Source: Candidatus Poribacteria bacterium
GTDB taxonomy: Bacteria > Poribacteria > WGA-4E > WGA-3G
Direction of reading: 5' to 3'
Assembly (NCBI GenBank): GCA_022821965.1
Contig: JAJECN010000022.1
Coordinates: 186,001 to 250,000, forward strand
DNA length: 64,000 nt
The notes under the pieces are model-generated. The model was not told the origin of the DNA. It saw only the letters and a list, made by a program, of their open reading frames with translations, and did not search any database. This document shows, piece by piece, positions 18,491-26,641 of this stretch. Each line of letters opens with the position of its first letter. The first letter of the stretch is position 1. Position numbers and translations under genes: made by a program.

Positions 18491-19660
18491 ATGAAAAATC
18501 GTCTGTTTCCGATTATTATAGCGTTGTGCTTTGTCTCTCTTGTTGGCGTTGCGTTTTTACGCACCCCAAGTCCCAAAGTCGGAGCACCCGTCGAAACGGA
18601 GCCGGTTCAGGAAAGTATCAAGCCAACCGATATGCCCGAAAACAATGGGGCGAACTCCCTTACCGAAACTGATGTGTTCTCACAAGCATTTGGGTCAGAC
18701 GCAGATGCGGCCAAACTCAAAGAGACACTCTCTCAAACATTTGGGTCAGATGTAGATATAGACAAACTCAAAGAGGCGCTACGTTCAAAAGACTACGAAC
18801 GTATTAAGGAGGCTATGGGTCCAGAGTTCGCAGCCCGAATGGATGCAGCTATGAAGTACATGGAGGAAAAAATGGAAGGTTTAGAGGAGGGTGAATTTCC
18901 TGACTTCAATATCCAAGAATACATGAACATTTTTATGGGTGAAAACAGTCCCAAAATTGATTTCGCGGAAATTTCACAAAAGGCTTTCCGAAGGCATTTT
19001 CCTGAAGGTGAACCTGAGGATTATGAAGTGGAAATGGCAAAGCGAATCCACGAAATAGTTGCAGCAACCCCTGGCAACTTTCAAGAGGTAATGTCGGCTG
19101 TTACGATGAATCTCGCTCGGGAGCAAGATTTCCAATTTTGGGCACTTGCCAACTTTAAAGGTGAGATAGGTCAACAGATGGACTGGATGACGCAACAAAT
19201 CCTTGTAGGAGGCGAATTAGAAAACATCCAGTATGATGTCCCGGAAGACCTGTCTACATTCACACAGATGCTTACAGAAGTCAATCCCCAAGATTCAGCA
19301 GCAGGGTCAACATCAACGCCACAAACCGCGACGGACACGACAGAACCGATTGAATCCCGACCTGTCGATCCAAGCGGAAGTGCGCCAGACGTAGCAGCGG
19401 GTTCTGACATAGATCCACCTACGCCAATGTCCACGGCGAGAATAAATTCTATCAAGGAAATCCTATCTCAGCACGGAACAGATGAAGGCTTGTTGCAGCT
19501 GCTTGAAACAGACACAGAGGGGGCAAACTGGCTTTTGGAACGTTTCGATTCACCCGATCAAATAGAAACATGGCTCTCTGAACAATCGACAGAAGCACCA
19601 CCGAAGCCAAATTTACGTCAACTGACACCACAATCTTTACCACTGGAGGTTCAACCGTGA
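18491..19660 (+). CDS. membrane-anchored or secreted acidic protein, sigma-operon family (hypothetical)
   Basis: 389 residues starting at ATG 18491 after AGGAGGTCTCTC; the longer frame upstream overlaps the sigma gene and is not used. An N-terminal hydrophobic segment (RLFPIIIALCFVSLVGVAFL) is a signal or anchor. Two imperfect 17-residue repeats follow (QAFGSDADAAKLKETL and QTFGSDVDIDKLKEAL), then a helical acidic region and a Thr/Pro/Ser-rich linker. The C-terminal block HGTDEGLLQLLETDTEG and WLLERFDSPDQIETWL resembles the C-terminal block of the next protein and of the one at 23641. I do not recognise a family. Second gene of the sigma-2 operon. Confidence 0.7.
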   Translation: MKNRLFPIIIALCFVSLVGVAFLRTPSPKVGAPVETEPVQESIKPTDMPENNGANSLTETDVFSQAFGSDADAAKLKETLSQTFGSDVDIDKLKEALRSKDYERIKEAMGPEFAARMDAAMKYMEEKMEGLEEGEFPDFNIQEYMNIFMGENSPKIDFAEISQKAFRRHFPEGEPEDYEVEMAKRIHEIVAATPGNFQEVMSAVTMNLAREQDFQFWALANFKGEIGQQMDWMTQQILVGGELENIQYDVPEDLSTFTQMLTEVNPQDSAAGSTSTPQTATDTTEPIESRPVDPSGSAPDVAAGSDIDPPTPMSTARINSIKEILSQHGTDEGLLQLLETDTEGANWLLERFDSPDQIETWLSEQSTEAPPKPNLRQLTPQSLPLEVQP

Positions 19661-20508
19661 AACAAAACGCTGTAAAATTCAGGATTCTTTTCTTAGTGTT
19701 TCTACTTCTCTCCCTCTACATTCACAACACCACTGAGGGTGCCGAAGAAATCGAACCCGAAACGGAGGCAGGAAATGAATTGGTAGGTGAAATGATGCAG
19801 GGAGTGGAAGACGTAATGGCGGATCACGAGAAACGTAAAAAGGCACTGGAGGAATTAATCAAGAAACCTTTGACTGAAGCGCAGCAAAAACTGCTCCGTC
19901 AACTGCTTAAGCAGACCGGTGCGTTGGATAACATCTTATCCAGTGAACCCTACTTAGTTTACCTGAAATCAGAAACTGGGAAAGCGTATAAAGATTTCTC
20001 AGACTACGTTGCGGCGATGCCAACACCGAAACAGAAAACCAAAGTGCTATTTTCTTTCAAAGAAGCGTTACCACCAAATACGAAGGCGAAAGCACTATCA
20101 ATCTGCACAGATTACCACTTCAAATTCCGCTCGTTGCTCGTAAAGGAACCCAACATACTTGAGGACATGAACGCTCTTGTCCCATTCCAAACTAAGCATT
20201 TGATGGAACCTTTGAGGGCGACTTATCCAGCGGGGGAAATGCTCTCACACATGTCAGAATTGATGCAGATGTCCATGGTCTCCACTCTTATAGCACAGAT
20301 GAACACTGAAGTTTTTCATGACGCGTGGCGCGATCACTTGGAAAAACACGGTTCATCAGAGGGACTTTTGCGGTGTGCAATCGCGACACCGGCTGAATTC
20401 GCGCTTGTTCGTTCGTTTTTTGAGAACGCAGCGGCACTTGAAAAATGGATCCAGACACCTTTGAAAACAGAAGGGGCACCTAAAGAAAAAGAGGGAAAGG
20501 TGGATTAA
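19657..20508 (+). CDS. secreted helical protein of the same family (hypothetical)
   Basis: 283 residues, GTG start overlapping the upstream TGA by four bases (GTGA), with GGAGG before it, so translation is coupled. The signal peptide is FRILFLVFLLLSLYI. The middle holds KPLTEAQQKLLRQLL and ILSSEPYLVYLKSE; the C-terminal block holds EGLLRCAIATPAEFALVRSF and a WI end. It is a clear paralogue of the protein at 23641-24450. No known family is recognised. Third gene of the sigma-2 operon, so it may be a partner or target of the tethered sigma factor. Confidence 0.72.
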   Translation: MKQNAVKFRILFLVFLLLSLYIHNTTEGAEEIEPETEAGNELVGEMMQGVEDVMADHEKRKKALEELIKKPLTEAQQKLLRQLLKQTGALDNILSSEPYLVYLKSETGKAYKDFSDYVAAMPTPKQKTKVLFSFKEALPPNTKAKALSICTDYHFKFRSLLVKEPNILEDMNALVPFQTKHLMEPLRATYPAGEMLSHMSELMQMSMVSTLIAQMNTEVFHDAWRDHLEKHGSSEGLLRCAIATPAEFALVRSFFENAAALEKWIQTPLKTEGAPKEKEGKVD

Positions 20509-20542
20509 ATCATTTCAATGTCTAATTAGGTTCTGTTTCACT

Positions 20543-20589
20543 ACAGCCAAACTATTGTGGGAACTGAAGATTCTCATAGGTTTGGCTGT
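20543..20589 (+). terminator. ACAGCCAAAC stem-loop after the sigma-2 operon
   Basis: ACAGCCAAAC (20543-20552) pairs with GTTTGGCTGT (20580-20589), followed by TTTT. Its sequence, loop and downstream GCGTTCTG match the hairpin after sigma fusion 1, so it is a duplicated terminator or small dispersed repeat. Confidence 0.6.
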
Positions 20590-20688
20590 TTTGCGTTCTG
20601 TTGAAAAATTCGATTTTTTGTCAACGAGAATTTCTAATTCAGCGTTAAAGTCCACAATTCAGATCCAAAATGGAGATCAAACCTCTTT

Positions 20689-23376
20689 ATGAAACTTTGC
20701 TTATATCCTGTTCTGTTCGTAGCACTTATGATGCCACTCTCTGTTTCCGCTGAAACGAACAATAGTCCAAAAACCGAAACCAGCTTCTGGCAGCGATTTT
20801 TTCCCCGCACAGGCGATATAGAAGGCACAGTTTTTCAGCACGATATTGACACACCCTTGTTTGAAGCAGAGGTGCGCATTGTTGAGACCGATCAACATCA
20901 AAAAACGGATAAAGACGGAACATTTCTCTTTACCGAAGTTCCTGTCGGCACATACACACTCTCCATCTCACACCCGACTTATAGTATCCCAACAAAAATC
21001 CCAATTGAAATTCGCGCCGGTGAGGTGCTTCGTGGGAGATTTTATCCGGGTGCAGCAGTCCCTTTTATCAACACTACCGATAGCGGAGATGTTGATGGGC
21101 ACGTCTATAGCCCAACGACAGGGAAACCGCTTGCTGAGGCAGATGTGCGTATCGTTGAAATTGACGTGTCCGCGAAAACAGATGCGTCTGGAAATTTCCA
21201 GTTTATAGGCATCACGCCAGGGACGTATACCCTGTCAATCACATACGCGACACACAAAACACCAACAACCGCAAAAATAGCGGTGACAGCAGGCGACACC
21301 ACAGAGATAAAAATATATCTCGGCGCAGCGGTCCGACTTGAAACAGTCGTTGTGGAAGGGCGACATCTACCCCCGACGATTAGTCGCAAGGACATCCGAG
21401 GCAGCGAACTCCTACGGATTCCTGGGACTGGACGTGACACGCTCAAGGGACTCACAACGCTGCCGAGCATCGGTATCCCCAACGACCTCTTCGGTATTCT
21501 TTATATCCGCGGGAGTGCGCCTGGGGAGACGCTTCTCTACTTTGATAGAACCCCGCTCGGTTATCCGTTCCACTATGGTGGGTTGTTTTCAACGATTAAT
21601 CCAGATAGTATTGAGGACATCCGTATCTATGCCGGTGGGTATGGTGCTGAATTTGGGTTAGACTCACAATCGGTGATTGATATCCGTTCGCGTGAACGCT
21701 TGAAAAAACAGTGGGCAGGCGTAATAGATCTGAACATTGCTTCCCCTTCTGGTTTCGTTGAAGCCAAAATTGGAGATAAAGGCTATGCCGCCTTTGCTGG
21801 ACGATTCAACGCCCTTAATCTTATTTTAGGTCCCTTCTTTGATTTCACATTTCCAACTTGGTCGGATTATCAACTCAAATTTGCATATCAGCTTACGCCA
21901 AAGCACCACCTGACCCTCAACGGTTTAGGTGCGACGGACCATTTTGATTTCTCTAACTTTGGGTCAGAAGAGACAGAAGAAGTTAGTGATTTCTCCGCTT
22001 ATTTCAAAAATGGATTTGAAGCGGAAGGCATCCACCTCCGCTCTGATTTCACTGATAAACTCACATCTCATCTCTCTTTTACGCGTTCCCACAATTTTCT
22101 CAATATCAATCTCGGTGGCGGATCAAGCGAAGATGATCGATCTGCCAACGAGAGATTTATCTACAATGTGAAGGTTAACGCTCCAACGTATACCCTTCGT
22201 GAAGATATATCTTACAAATTAACACCGAGTTTTCAATTTGAGCCTGGATTCCTTCTCGCCTATAGTCCAGCCAAAAGCCACGCACACACCTCTTCTCCAG
22301 AAAACATAGATTTTGAAAGCGATGAGGAACCTTTATGGACGCAGGAACTTGACGATTTTAATTACACGTTTCAGCGTGCTGAGGGGTATTTGCAGGCGCG
22401 TTATGACCCCCTATCGTTTCTGTCTGTAGCATTCGGTGTTCGGTTCGATTATCTCAATTTGACGGAGGAACTCTCGATCCAACCCCGTGGGAGTCTGAGT
22501 CTCACGCTGCCAACCAATTCCACTCTCCGATTCGCTTACGGTAGATATGAACAGAGTCCATTCGCATATCAGGTGCTAAAAGAAGACGGCAATAGAGACC
22601 TAAAACCGAGCCTGACTGAGCATTACATCGTGGAGTTGGAACACGAGTTATCACCACAAACGGAACTCAAATTAGCGGTTTATCACAAAGACATGCAAAA
22701 ATTAGTTACGAGATCCGTTGATCTCGAAGCATTTTTTGATAACCCAAACGCAGCATTTACAACGGCATACCTCAATCAAGGAAGAGGATTTGTGAATGGG
22801 GCAGAGGCGTTCCTACGCCACCGTGTCAGTGAAAAGTTTTTCGGATGGGTATCTTACGCCTATACCCATGGTGAAAGACGTGAGACACCGGACGACATTT
22901 ACAAACCGTTCCTCTTCGATAATACACACATTGTCAGTATTGTTGCCAACTATAGTCCGACAACGAAATCGGAGGTCGGTGCAAGGTGGCAATATTCCAG
23001 CGGCACTTCTGCAGTCCCCCTGCACACACTTCTGTCGATTCAAGATCCTGTGACGTTAGGCATGCATCCAGTGCTTTCTGATGTCGCAGGTGCGATTGTG
23101 CCAACCGAGTTTCAGGCGTATCACCGATTAGATCTCCGTTTTAGTCAAAAAACGACCTTATGGGGACTTCCCGTTACAACGTTTACCGAAATCTGGAATG
23201 TCTACAGTAGCCCGAATAGGACAAGGTTTAACTTCGCCGACAGACTCGTTGAGGGAATCAACGCGGAGGAGTTTGAGAATGAAGAAGAATTTCCCTTGGA
23301 CCTGGAATCAGCAGAATATAAGAGTCCAATTCGGTTTCCCTTTAATCTGAGTTTTGGATTGATATACGAATTTTAA
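20689..23376 (+). CDS. TonB-dependent receptor with two N-terminal CarboxypepD_reg-like domains
   Basis: 895 residues. After a signal peptide (YPVLFVALMMPLSVSA) come two tandem carboxypeptidase-regulatory-like beta domains (GDIEGTVFQHDIDTPLFEAEV and GDVDGHVYSPTTGKPLAEADV, each ending in VGTYTLSI or PGTYTLSI). A plug domain follows with LYIRGSAPGETLLYFDRTPL and DIRIYAGGYGAEFGLDSQSV. The rest is a beta barrel ending in FGLIYEF with a C-terminal Phe. It imports or senses a bulky ligand across the outer membrane, powered by TonB. It lies just after the sigma-2 operon. A SusC-type partner gene (SusD) is absent. Confidence 0.85.
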   Translation: MKLCLYPVLFVALMMPLSVSAETNNSPKTETSFWQRFFPRTGDIEGTVFQHDIDTPLFEAEVRIVETDQHQKTDKDGTFLFTEVPVGTYTLSISHPTYSIPTKIPIEIRAGEVLRGRFYPGAAVPFINTTDSGDVDGHVYSPTTGKPLAEADVRIVEIDVSAKTDASGNFQFIGITPGTYTLSITYATHKTPTTAKIAVTAGDTTEIKIYLGAAVRLETVVVEGRHLPPTISRKDIRGSELLRIPGTGRDTLKGLTTLPSIGIPNDLFGILYIRGSAPGETLLYFDRTPLGYPFHYGGLFSTINPDSIEDIRIYAGGYGAEFGLDSQSVIDIRSRERLKKQWAGVIDLNIASPSGFVEAKIGDKGYAAFAGRFNALNLILGPFFDFTFPTWSDYQLKFAYQLTPKHHLTLNGLGATDHFDFSNFGSEETEEVSDFSAYFKNGFEAEGIHLRSDFTDKLTSHLSFTRSHNFLNINLGGGSSEDDRSANERFIYNVKVNAPTYTLREDISYKLTPSFQFEPGFLLAYSPAKSHAHTSSPENIDFESDEEPLWTQELDDFNYTFQRAEGYLQARYDPLSFLSVAFGVRFDYLNLTEELSIQPRGSLSLTLPTNSTLRFAYGRYEQSPFAYQVLKEDGNRDLKPSLTEHYIVELEHELSPQTELKLAVYHKDMQKLVTRSVDLEAFFDNPNAAFTTAYLNQGRGFVNGAEAFLRHRVSEKFFGWVSYAYTHGERRETPDDIYKPFLFDNTHIVSIVANYSPTTKSEVGARWQYSSGTSAVPLHTLLSIQDPVTLGMHPVLSDVAGAIVPTEFQAYHRLDLRFSQKTTLWGLPVTTFTEIWNVYSSPNRTRFNFADRLVEGINAEEFENEEEFPLDLESAEYKSPIRFPFNLSFGLIYEF

Positions 23377-23467
23377 AGCAGGCAATGCCATCTGCGGGGA
23401 GACGAGGTTAGAATGCAGGTCGCAAATGTAAAGCAAAGACAAATTTTACCGCGTGTGGGTAAAATTT

Positions 23468-23527
23468 GGGCGTGTACGCCGCAAAACCTCGCCAGCGGCG
23501 GTGGGTGTTTTGCTTGAGTGTTTCCTT
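23468..23527. repeat. GCGAGG-family dispersed repeat, copy 1
   Basis: On the minus strand it reads GAAACACTCAAGCAAAACACCC followed shortly by GCTGGCGAGG, similar to the copies at 42152 and 46079. It lies between the receptor gene and the next hypothetical gene. A short imperfect palindrome (ACCGCGTGTGGGTAAA) precedes it. Confidence 0.5.
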
Positions 23528-23575
23528 TGTGCGCTGAATAACTGTCCACATATCTTCGGACTTTACTATAATAGA

Positions 23576-23604
23576 TTGCAATCCATCTCAAAAGATGCTA
23601 TGAT
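23576..23604 (+). promoter_or_regulatory. sigma70-type promoter of the 23641 gene
   Basis: TTGCAA (23576-23581), 17 bases, TATGAT (23599-23604), 37 bases before the start codon. Confidence 0.6.
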
Positions 23605-23640
23605 GCGGTTACAATAATTTAGCAAAAAAGGAGGCACCAG

Positions 23641-24450
23641 ATGAAAAAACCGATTTTTCTGATTCTTATCGGTATAGGTGTTCTGCTTCTCGTTGGTGGT
23701 GCTGTGTTTGTTGTTCCATGGTTTGGAAAAATGTTTAACGAGATGGAGGAGATGGCTGAAAAGCATGCCCAACATAGGCGCGCATTAAGAGAGACTGCCC
23801 ATGAACCGTTGACCGAGAAACAGGAGGAACTTTTGTTCCAACTGCTTGAAGTCGCAGGGGATCCCTCCGTAGCACAAACAGGAAGCGATTTAGAAAGTAT
23901 TCTGTCAAGTGATCCTTATCTCGCGTATCTGAAAGCACAAGAGGGAGCGGACTACACAGATTTTCTGGCGTACGTCAACGCTATGCCAACAGAAAATATG
24001 AAAGCTGCCGCACTTTCCAGAATTACAGCCACTCACGGCGTAGATATGACAGAAGAAGAACTAAAAACTTGGGAGAATTACTACTTTGTTGTTCGGGAAT
24101 GGGGCACCACAGTTGAAGACCCGCGGGAGAATATAAAAGAACTTAATGAACTCCAGCAGACATATTTGATAGAACCCTTAATGGAGAGTGATACAGAGAT
24201 GTCCGGTTGGCACACCAAAATCGTACAAATCGGTATGTCTTCTATATTTATGACAGAGGACGGCAAGGTATTTCAAAAAGCCTGGCGCGATCGCTTAGAG
24301 ACCTACGGAGAACAGGAAGGGCTTCTGCGGTGCGCGATTGCCTCCCCTGGTGAGTTTGCACTTATGCGATCATTTTTTGCGGATATGGCAGCCTTCCAAG
24401 AGTGGATCGTTACACGTCCAGAACCTGAAGTGCAGAACCCAGAACAGTGA
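23641..24450 (+). CDS. membrane-anchored helical protein, paralogue of the 19657 product (hypothetical)
   Basis: 269 residues with an N-terminal membrane segment (IFLILIGIGVLLLVGGAVFVV) and no clear cleavage site. It then matches the 19657 protein along its length: EPLTEKQEELLFQLLE, ILSSDPYLAYLKAQEG, VFQKAWRDRLETYG, EGLLRCAIASPGEFALMRSF. Unlike that paralogue it is a single-gene unit with its own promoter and a strong AAAAAAGGAGG ribosome site. The function is unknown; the shared C-terminal block suggests a small, so far undescribed family tied to this locus. Confidence 0.75.
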   Translation: MKKPIFLILIGIGVLLLVGGAVFVVPWFGKMFNEMEEMAEKHAQHRRALRETAHEPLTEKQEELLFQLLEVAGDPSVAQTGSDLESILSSDPYLAYLKAQEGADYTDFLAYVNAMPTENMKAAALSRITATHGVDMTEEELKTWENYYFVVREWGTTVEDPRENIKELNELQQTYLIEPLMESDTEMSGWHTKIVQIGMSSIFMTEDGKVFQKAWRDRLETYGEQEGLLRCAIASPGEFALMRSFFADMAAFQEWIVTRPEPEVQNPEQ

Positions 24451-24454
24451 TAGC

Positions 24455-24576
24455 ATCCACACGAAAAAATGTTGGGTTTCACTACGTTCTACTTTGATGT
24501 TGTGTCTATGGAGAGATTCGATGTTTCTATGGCTCTTCAAGGTTTTGGTGGCATCCGTTCTACCCAACCTACAAGA
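24455..24576. repeat. GTTGGGT inverted-repeat element, copy 1
   Basis: Holds CCACACGAAAAA then GTTGGGTTTC...ACGTTC on the left and CGTTCTACCCAACCTAC on the right, forming a large imperfect inverted repeat. The same elements occur in the opposite orientation at 30251-30345. The gap 24451-24679 has no other feature. Confidence 0.5.
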
Positions 24577-24679
24577 CTTAGATATCCACACAGTTTATTC
24601 TACTTTTCCCAATTTTAAGTGATTTTTTTTAAAGTCTTCGGATTAAACCCCGTAGACTCTTTTTATTCGAGCGAAGAAA

Positions 24680-26521
24680 ATGGATACCAACAATACACAT
24701 TCCCCCAACACAGACTCAGAACCTCGTCCTTCTGCGATAAAGACGCTGCGCCGTTTTTTCTTTGTTGCGTGGCACGCCAGCCGATTCGGAGCAATTGCGC
24801 AAGCACTTCTAACACTCACACATGGGTGTATTCCTATAGGGATTCTTTGGGCAAGCCGGGAGCTGGTGAACCTCATTGCTGCTTTTCTCGATCAGGAAGC
24901 AGATTTGAGTTTAGAAACCGCAGCACCGTGGGTGGCAGCACTCGTGCTTTTGGCTATGCTCAGAAATATAGCAGGTTCTTGTGATGGATATCTGCAATGG
25001 AAGATGAAAAACCTTATCGGACTCCACCAGCAGGGAGCTTTACTTGAGGCGACAACGCATATCGACTTTGCCGTTTTTGATCAGCCACAGACGTATGATT
25101 TGATACAACGGGCGCGACAAGCACTGGGGCATCGGCTCACGAACGTGCTGCGATTTATAACAGAGATTGGGCAACTCTGCGTGACATTAGTGGGGTATGG
25201 GGTCCTCCTATGGATAGCGGATCCACTGTTGGTACTCGTAGTTGTGTTACCCGCGCTACCTTCCGCTTGGATTAAAGTTAAGACAGCCGAAAGCAGATAC
25301 AGCCACGATTACGCGGTAACACCTGTCCGGCGTATGATGGATTATATGCTGAGTTTATTGCTGGGCACTTCCTCTGGACAGGAGGTGCGACTCTATGGTC
25401 TTTTCAATCTGCTTTTCGGACGCTGGCGAACGAATCACCAAAAATGGAAGGAAGAATCGCTGGCGAAGATCTGGACGGAAGCGAAAGCCTCCATCGGGAC
25501 AACTACCGCTGAAATGATTGCTTATGCAGTAGCAATTGGCATCCTTGCTGCGCGTATTGTGGACGGCAACCTCACGCTTGGGGATTATGTGATTCTTACC
25601 GGCACTGCTGCATTCTTTCAAGGAGACCTGGAGGGATTGCTTAGGGAAATACAACACATACTTGAAGACGTCCCCTTGCTTCGTGATTTGCATCTCCTCT
25701 TAGAGCGCGGAAAAACGGCGCGTACACAGTCAGGCACCGAGACATTCCCGCAGCCGTTACAGCAAGGCGTAGAAGTCCGCAATCTACGTTTCCGCTATTC
25801 CGGAGCGACCAACGATGTGTTACAAGACATAAACTTTCACGCGCGTCCCGGTGAAGTAATTAGCATTGTAGGGGTTAACGGCGCGGGCAAATCAACACTT
25901 ATCAAACTATTGCTCGGATTATACCAGCCCGATGATGGAACAATTCGATATGATGACAAAAATATAGCCACAATTGCCCCGGAACAGATGGCACTTAACT
26001 GTGCCGCTGTTTTCCAAGACTTCGCGAGATTTCGTAGATCTGTGCGTGAAGAATTGGTGCCAGGTCCCCCGAACCTCCATATTGATGACGACGCACTCTG
26101 GCGCGTCATCAATGCGGTTGGCATCGAGGAACGCTTTCTGACGCTGCCGCGCGGCTTGGATACCTTCCTTGACCCTTCACTCGGCGAAGAAGGTGAAGGC
26201 GCAGAACTCTCTGGTGGTGAATGGCAAAAAGTTGCGCTTGCGCGGGCTTTAGTTAGAAATCCACAAATCCTCGTCCTTGATGAGCCGACTGCCGCGTTGG
26301 ATCCACAAGCCGAAGTCGAACTTTACCAACGTTTTGTGGAACTTGCGGCGGGGCGGATGACATTCCTGATTTCACACCGAATCGGATCGGCGCGTCTCGC
26401 AGATCGGATCTTGGTATTAGATTCAGGACGTATTGTTGAAGACGGCACACATGAGGCGTTGCTTGACAGAGATGGACTCTACGCCAGATTTTTTCAAGCA
26501 CAAGCACACTGGTACCAATAG
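24680..26521 (+). CDS. ABC transporter ATP-binding/permease protein, half 1
   Basis: 613 residues: an N-terminal membrane domain of about six helices (residues 35-340) fused to a nucleotide-binding domain. Walker A is GVNGAGKST, the signature LSGGEWQKVALARALV, Walker B ILVLDEPTAALDP and the switch ISHRIGSARLADRI. It is a type-IV exporter half-transporter. A second half-transporter follows at 26642, so they probably form a heterodimer. The cargo is unknown; lipid, peptide or drug export are all possible. The ribosome site is weak (GCGAAG). Confidence 0.87.
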   Translation: MDTNNTHSPNTDSEPRPSAIKTLRRFFFVAWHASRFGAIAQALLTLTHGCIPIGILWASRELVNLIAAFLDQEADLSLETAAPWVAALVLLAMLRNIAGSCDGYLQWKMKNLIGLHQQGALLEATTHIDFAVFDQPQTYDLIQRARQALGHRLTNVLRFITEIGQLCVTLVGYGVLLWIADPLLVLVVVLPALPSAWIKVKTAESRYSHDYAVTPVRRMMDYMLSLLLGTSSGQEVRLYGLFNLLFGRWRTNHQKWKEESLAKIWTEAKASIGTTTAEMIAYAVAIGILAARIVDGNLTLGDYVILTGTAAFFQGDLEGLLREIQHILEDVPLLRDLHLLLERGKTARTQSGTETFPQPLQQGVEVRNLRFRYSGATNDVLQDINFHARPGEVISIVGVNGAGKSTLIKLLLGLYQPDDGTIRYDDKNIATIAPEQMALNCAAVFQDFARFRRSVREELVPGPPNLHIDDDALWRVINAVGIEERFLTLPRGLDTFLDPSLGEEGEGAELSGGEWQKVALARALVRNPQILVLDEPTAALDPQAEVELYQRFVELAAGRMTFLISHRIGSARLADRILVLDSGRIVEDGTHEALLDRDGLYARFFQAQAHWYQ

Positions 26522-26546
26522 GAAACAGGACTTAAGCAGTTTTCCT

Positions 26547-26575
26547 CGCTGGCGAGGTTTCAAACCTCGCCAGCG
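26547..26575. repeat. perfect 14-bp palindrome between the ABC genes
   Basis: CGCTGGCGAGGTTT and its exact inverse AAACCTCGCCAGCG, separated by one base. It belongs to the GCGAGG family of this window. In RNA it would be a very stable hairpin and could reduce read-through between the two ABC genes. Confidence 0.75.
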
Positions 26576-26641
26576 GCTTGTGGTAGTCGTTAATCATAAG
26601 AAAATCGCATAAACCCTAAGAAAAGTAAAGAGGGCTCTGGA

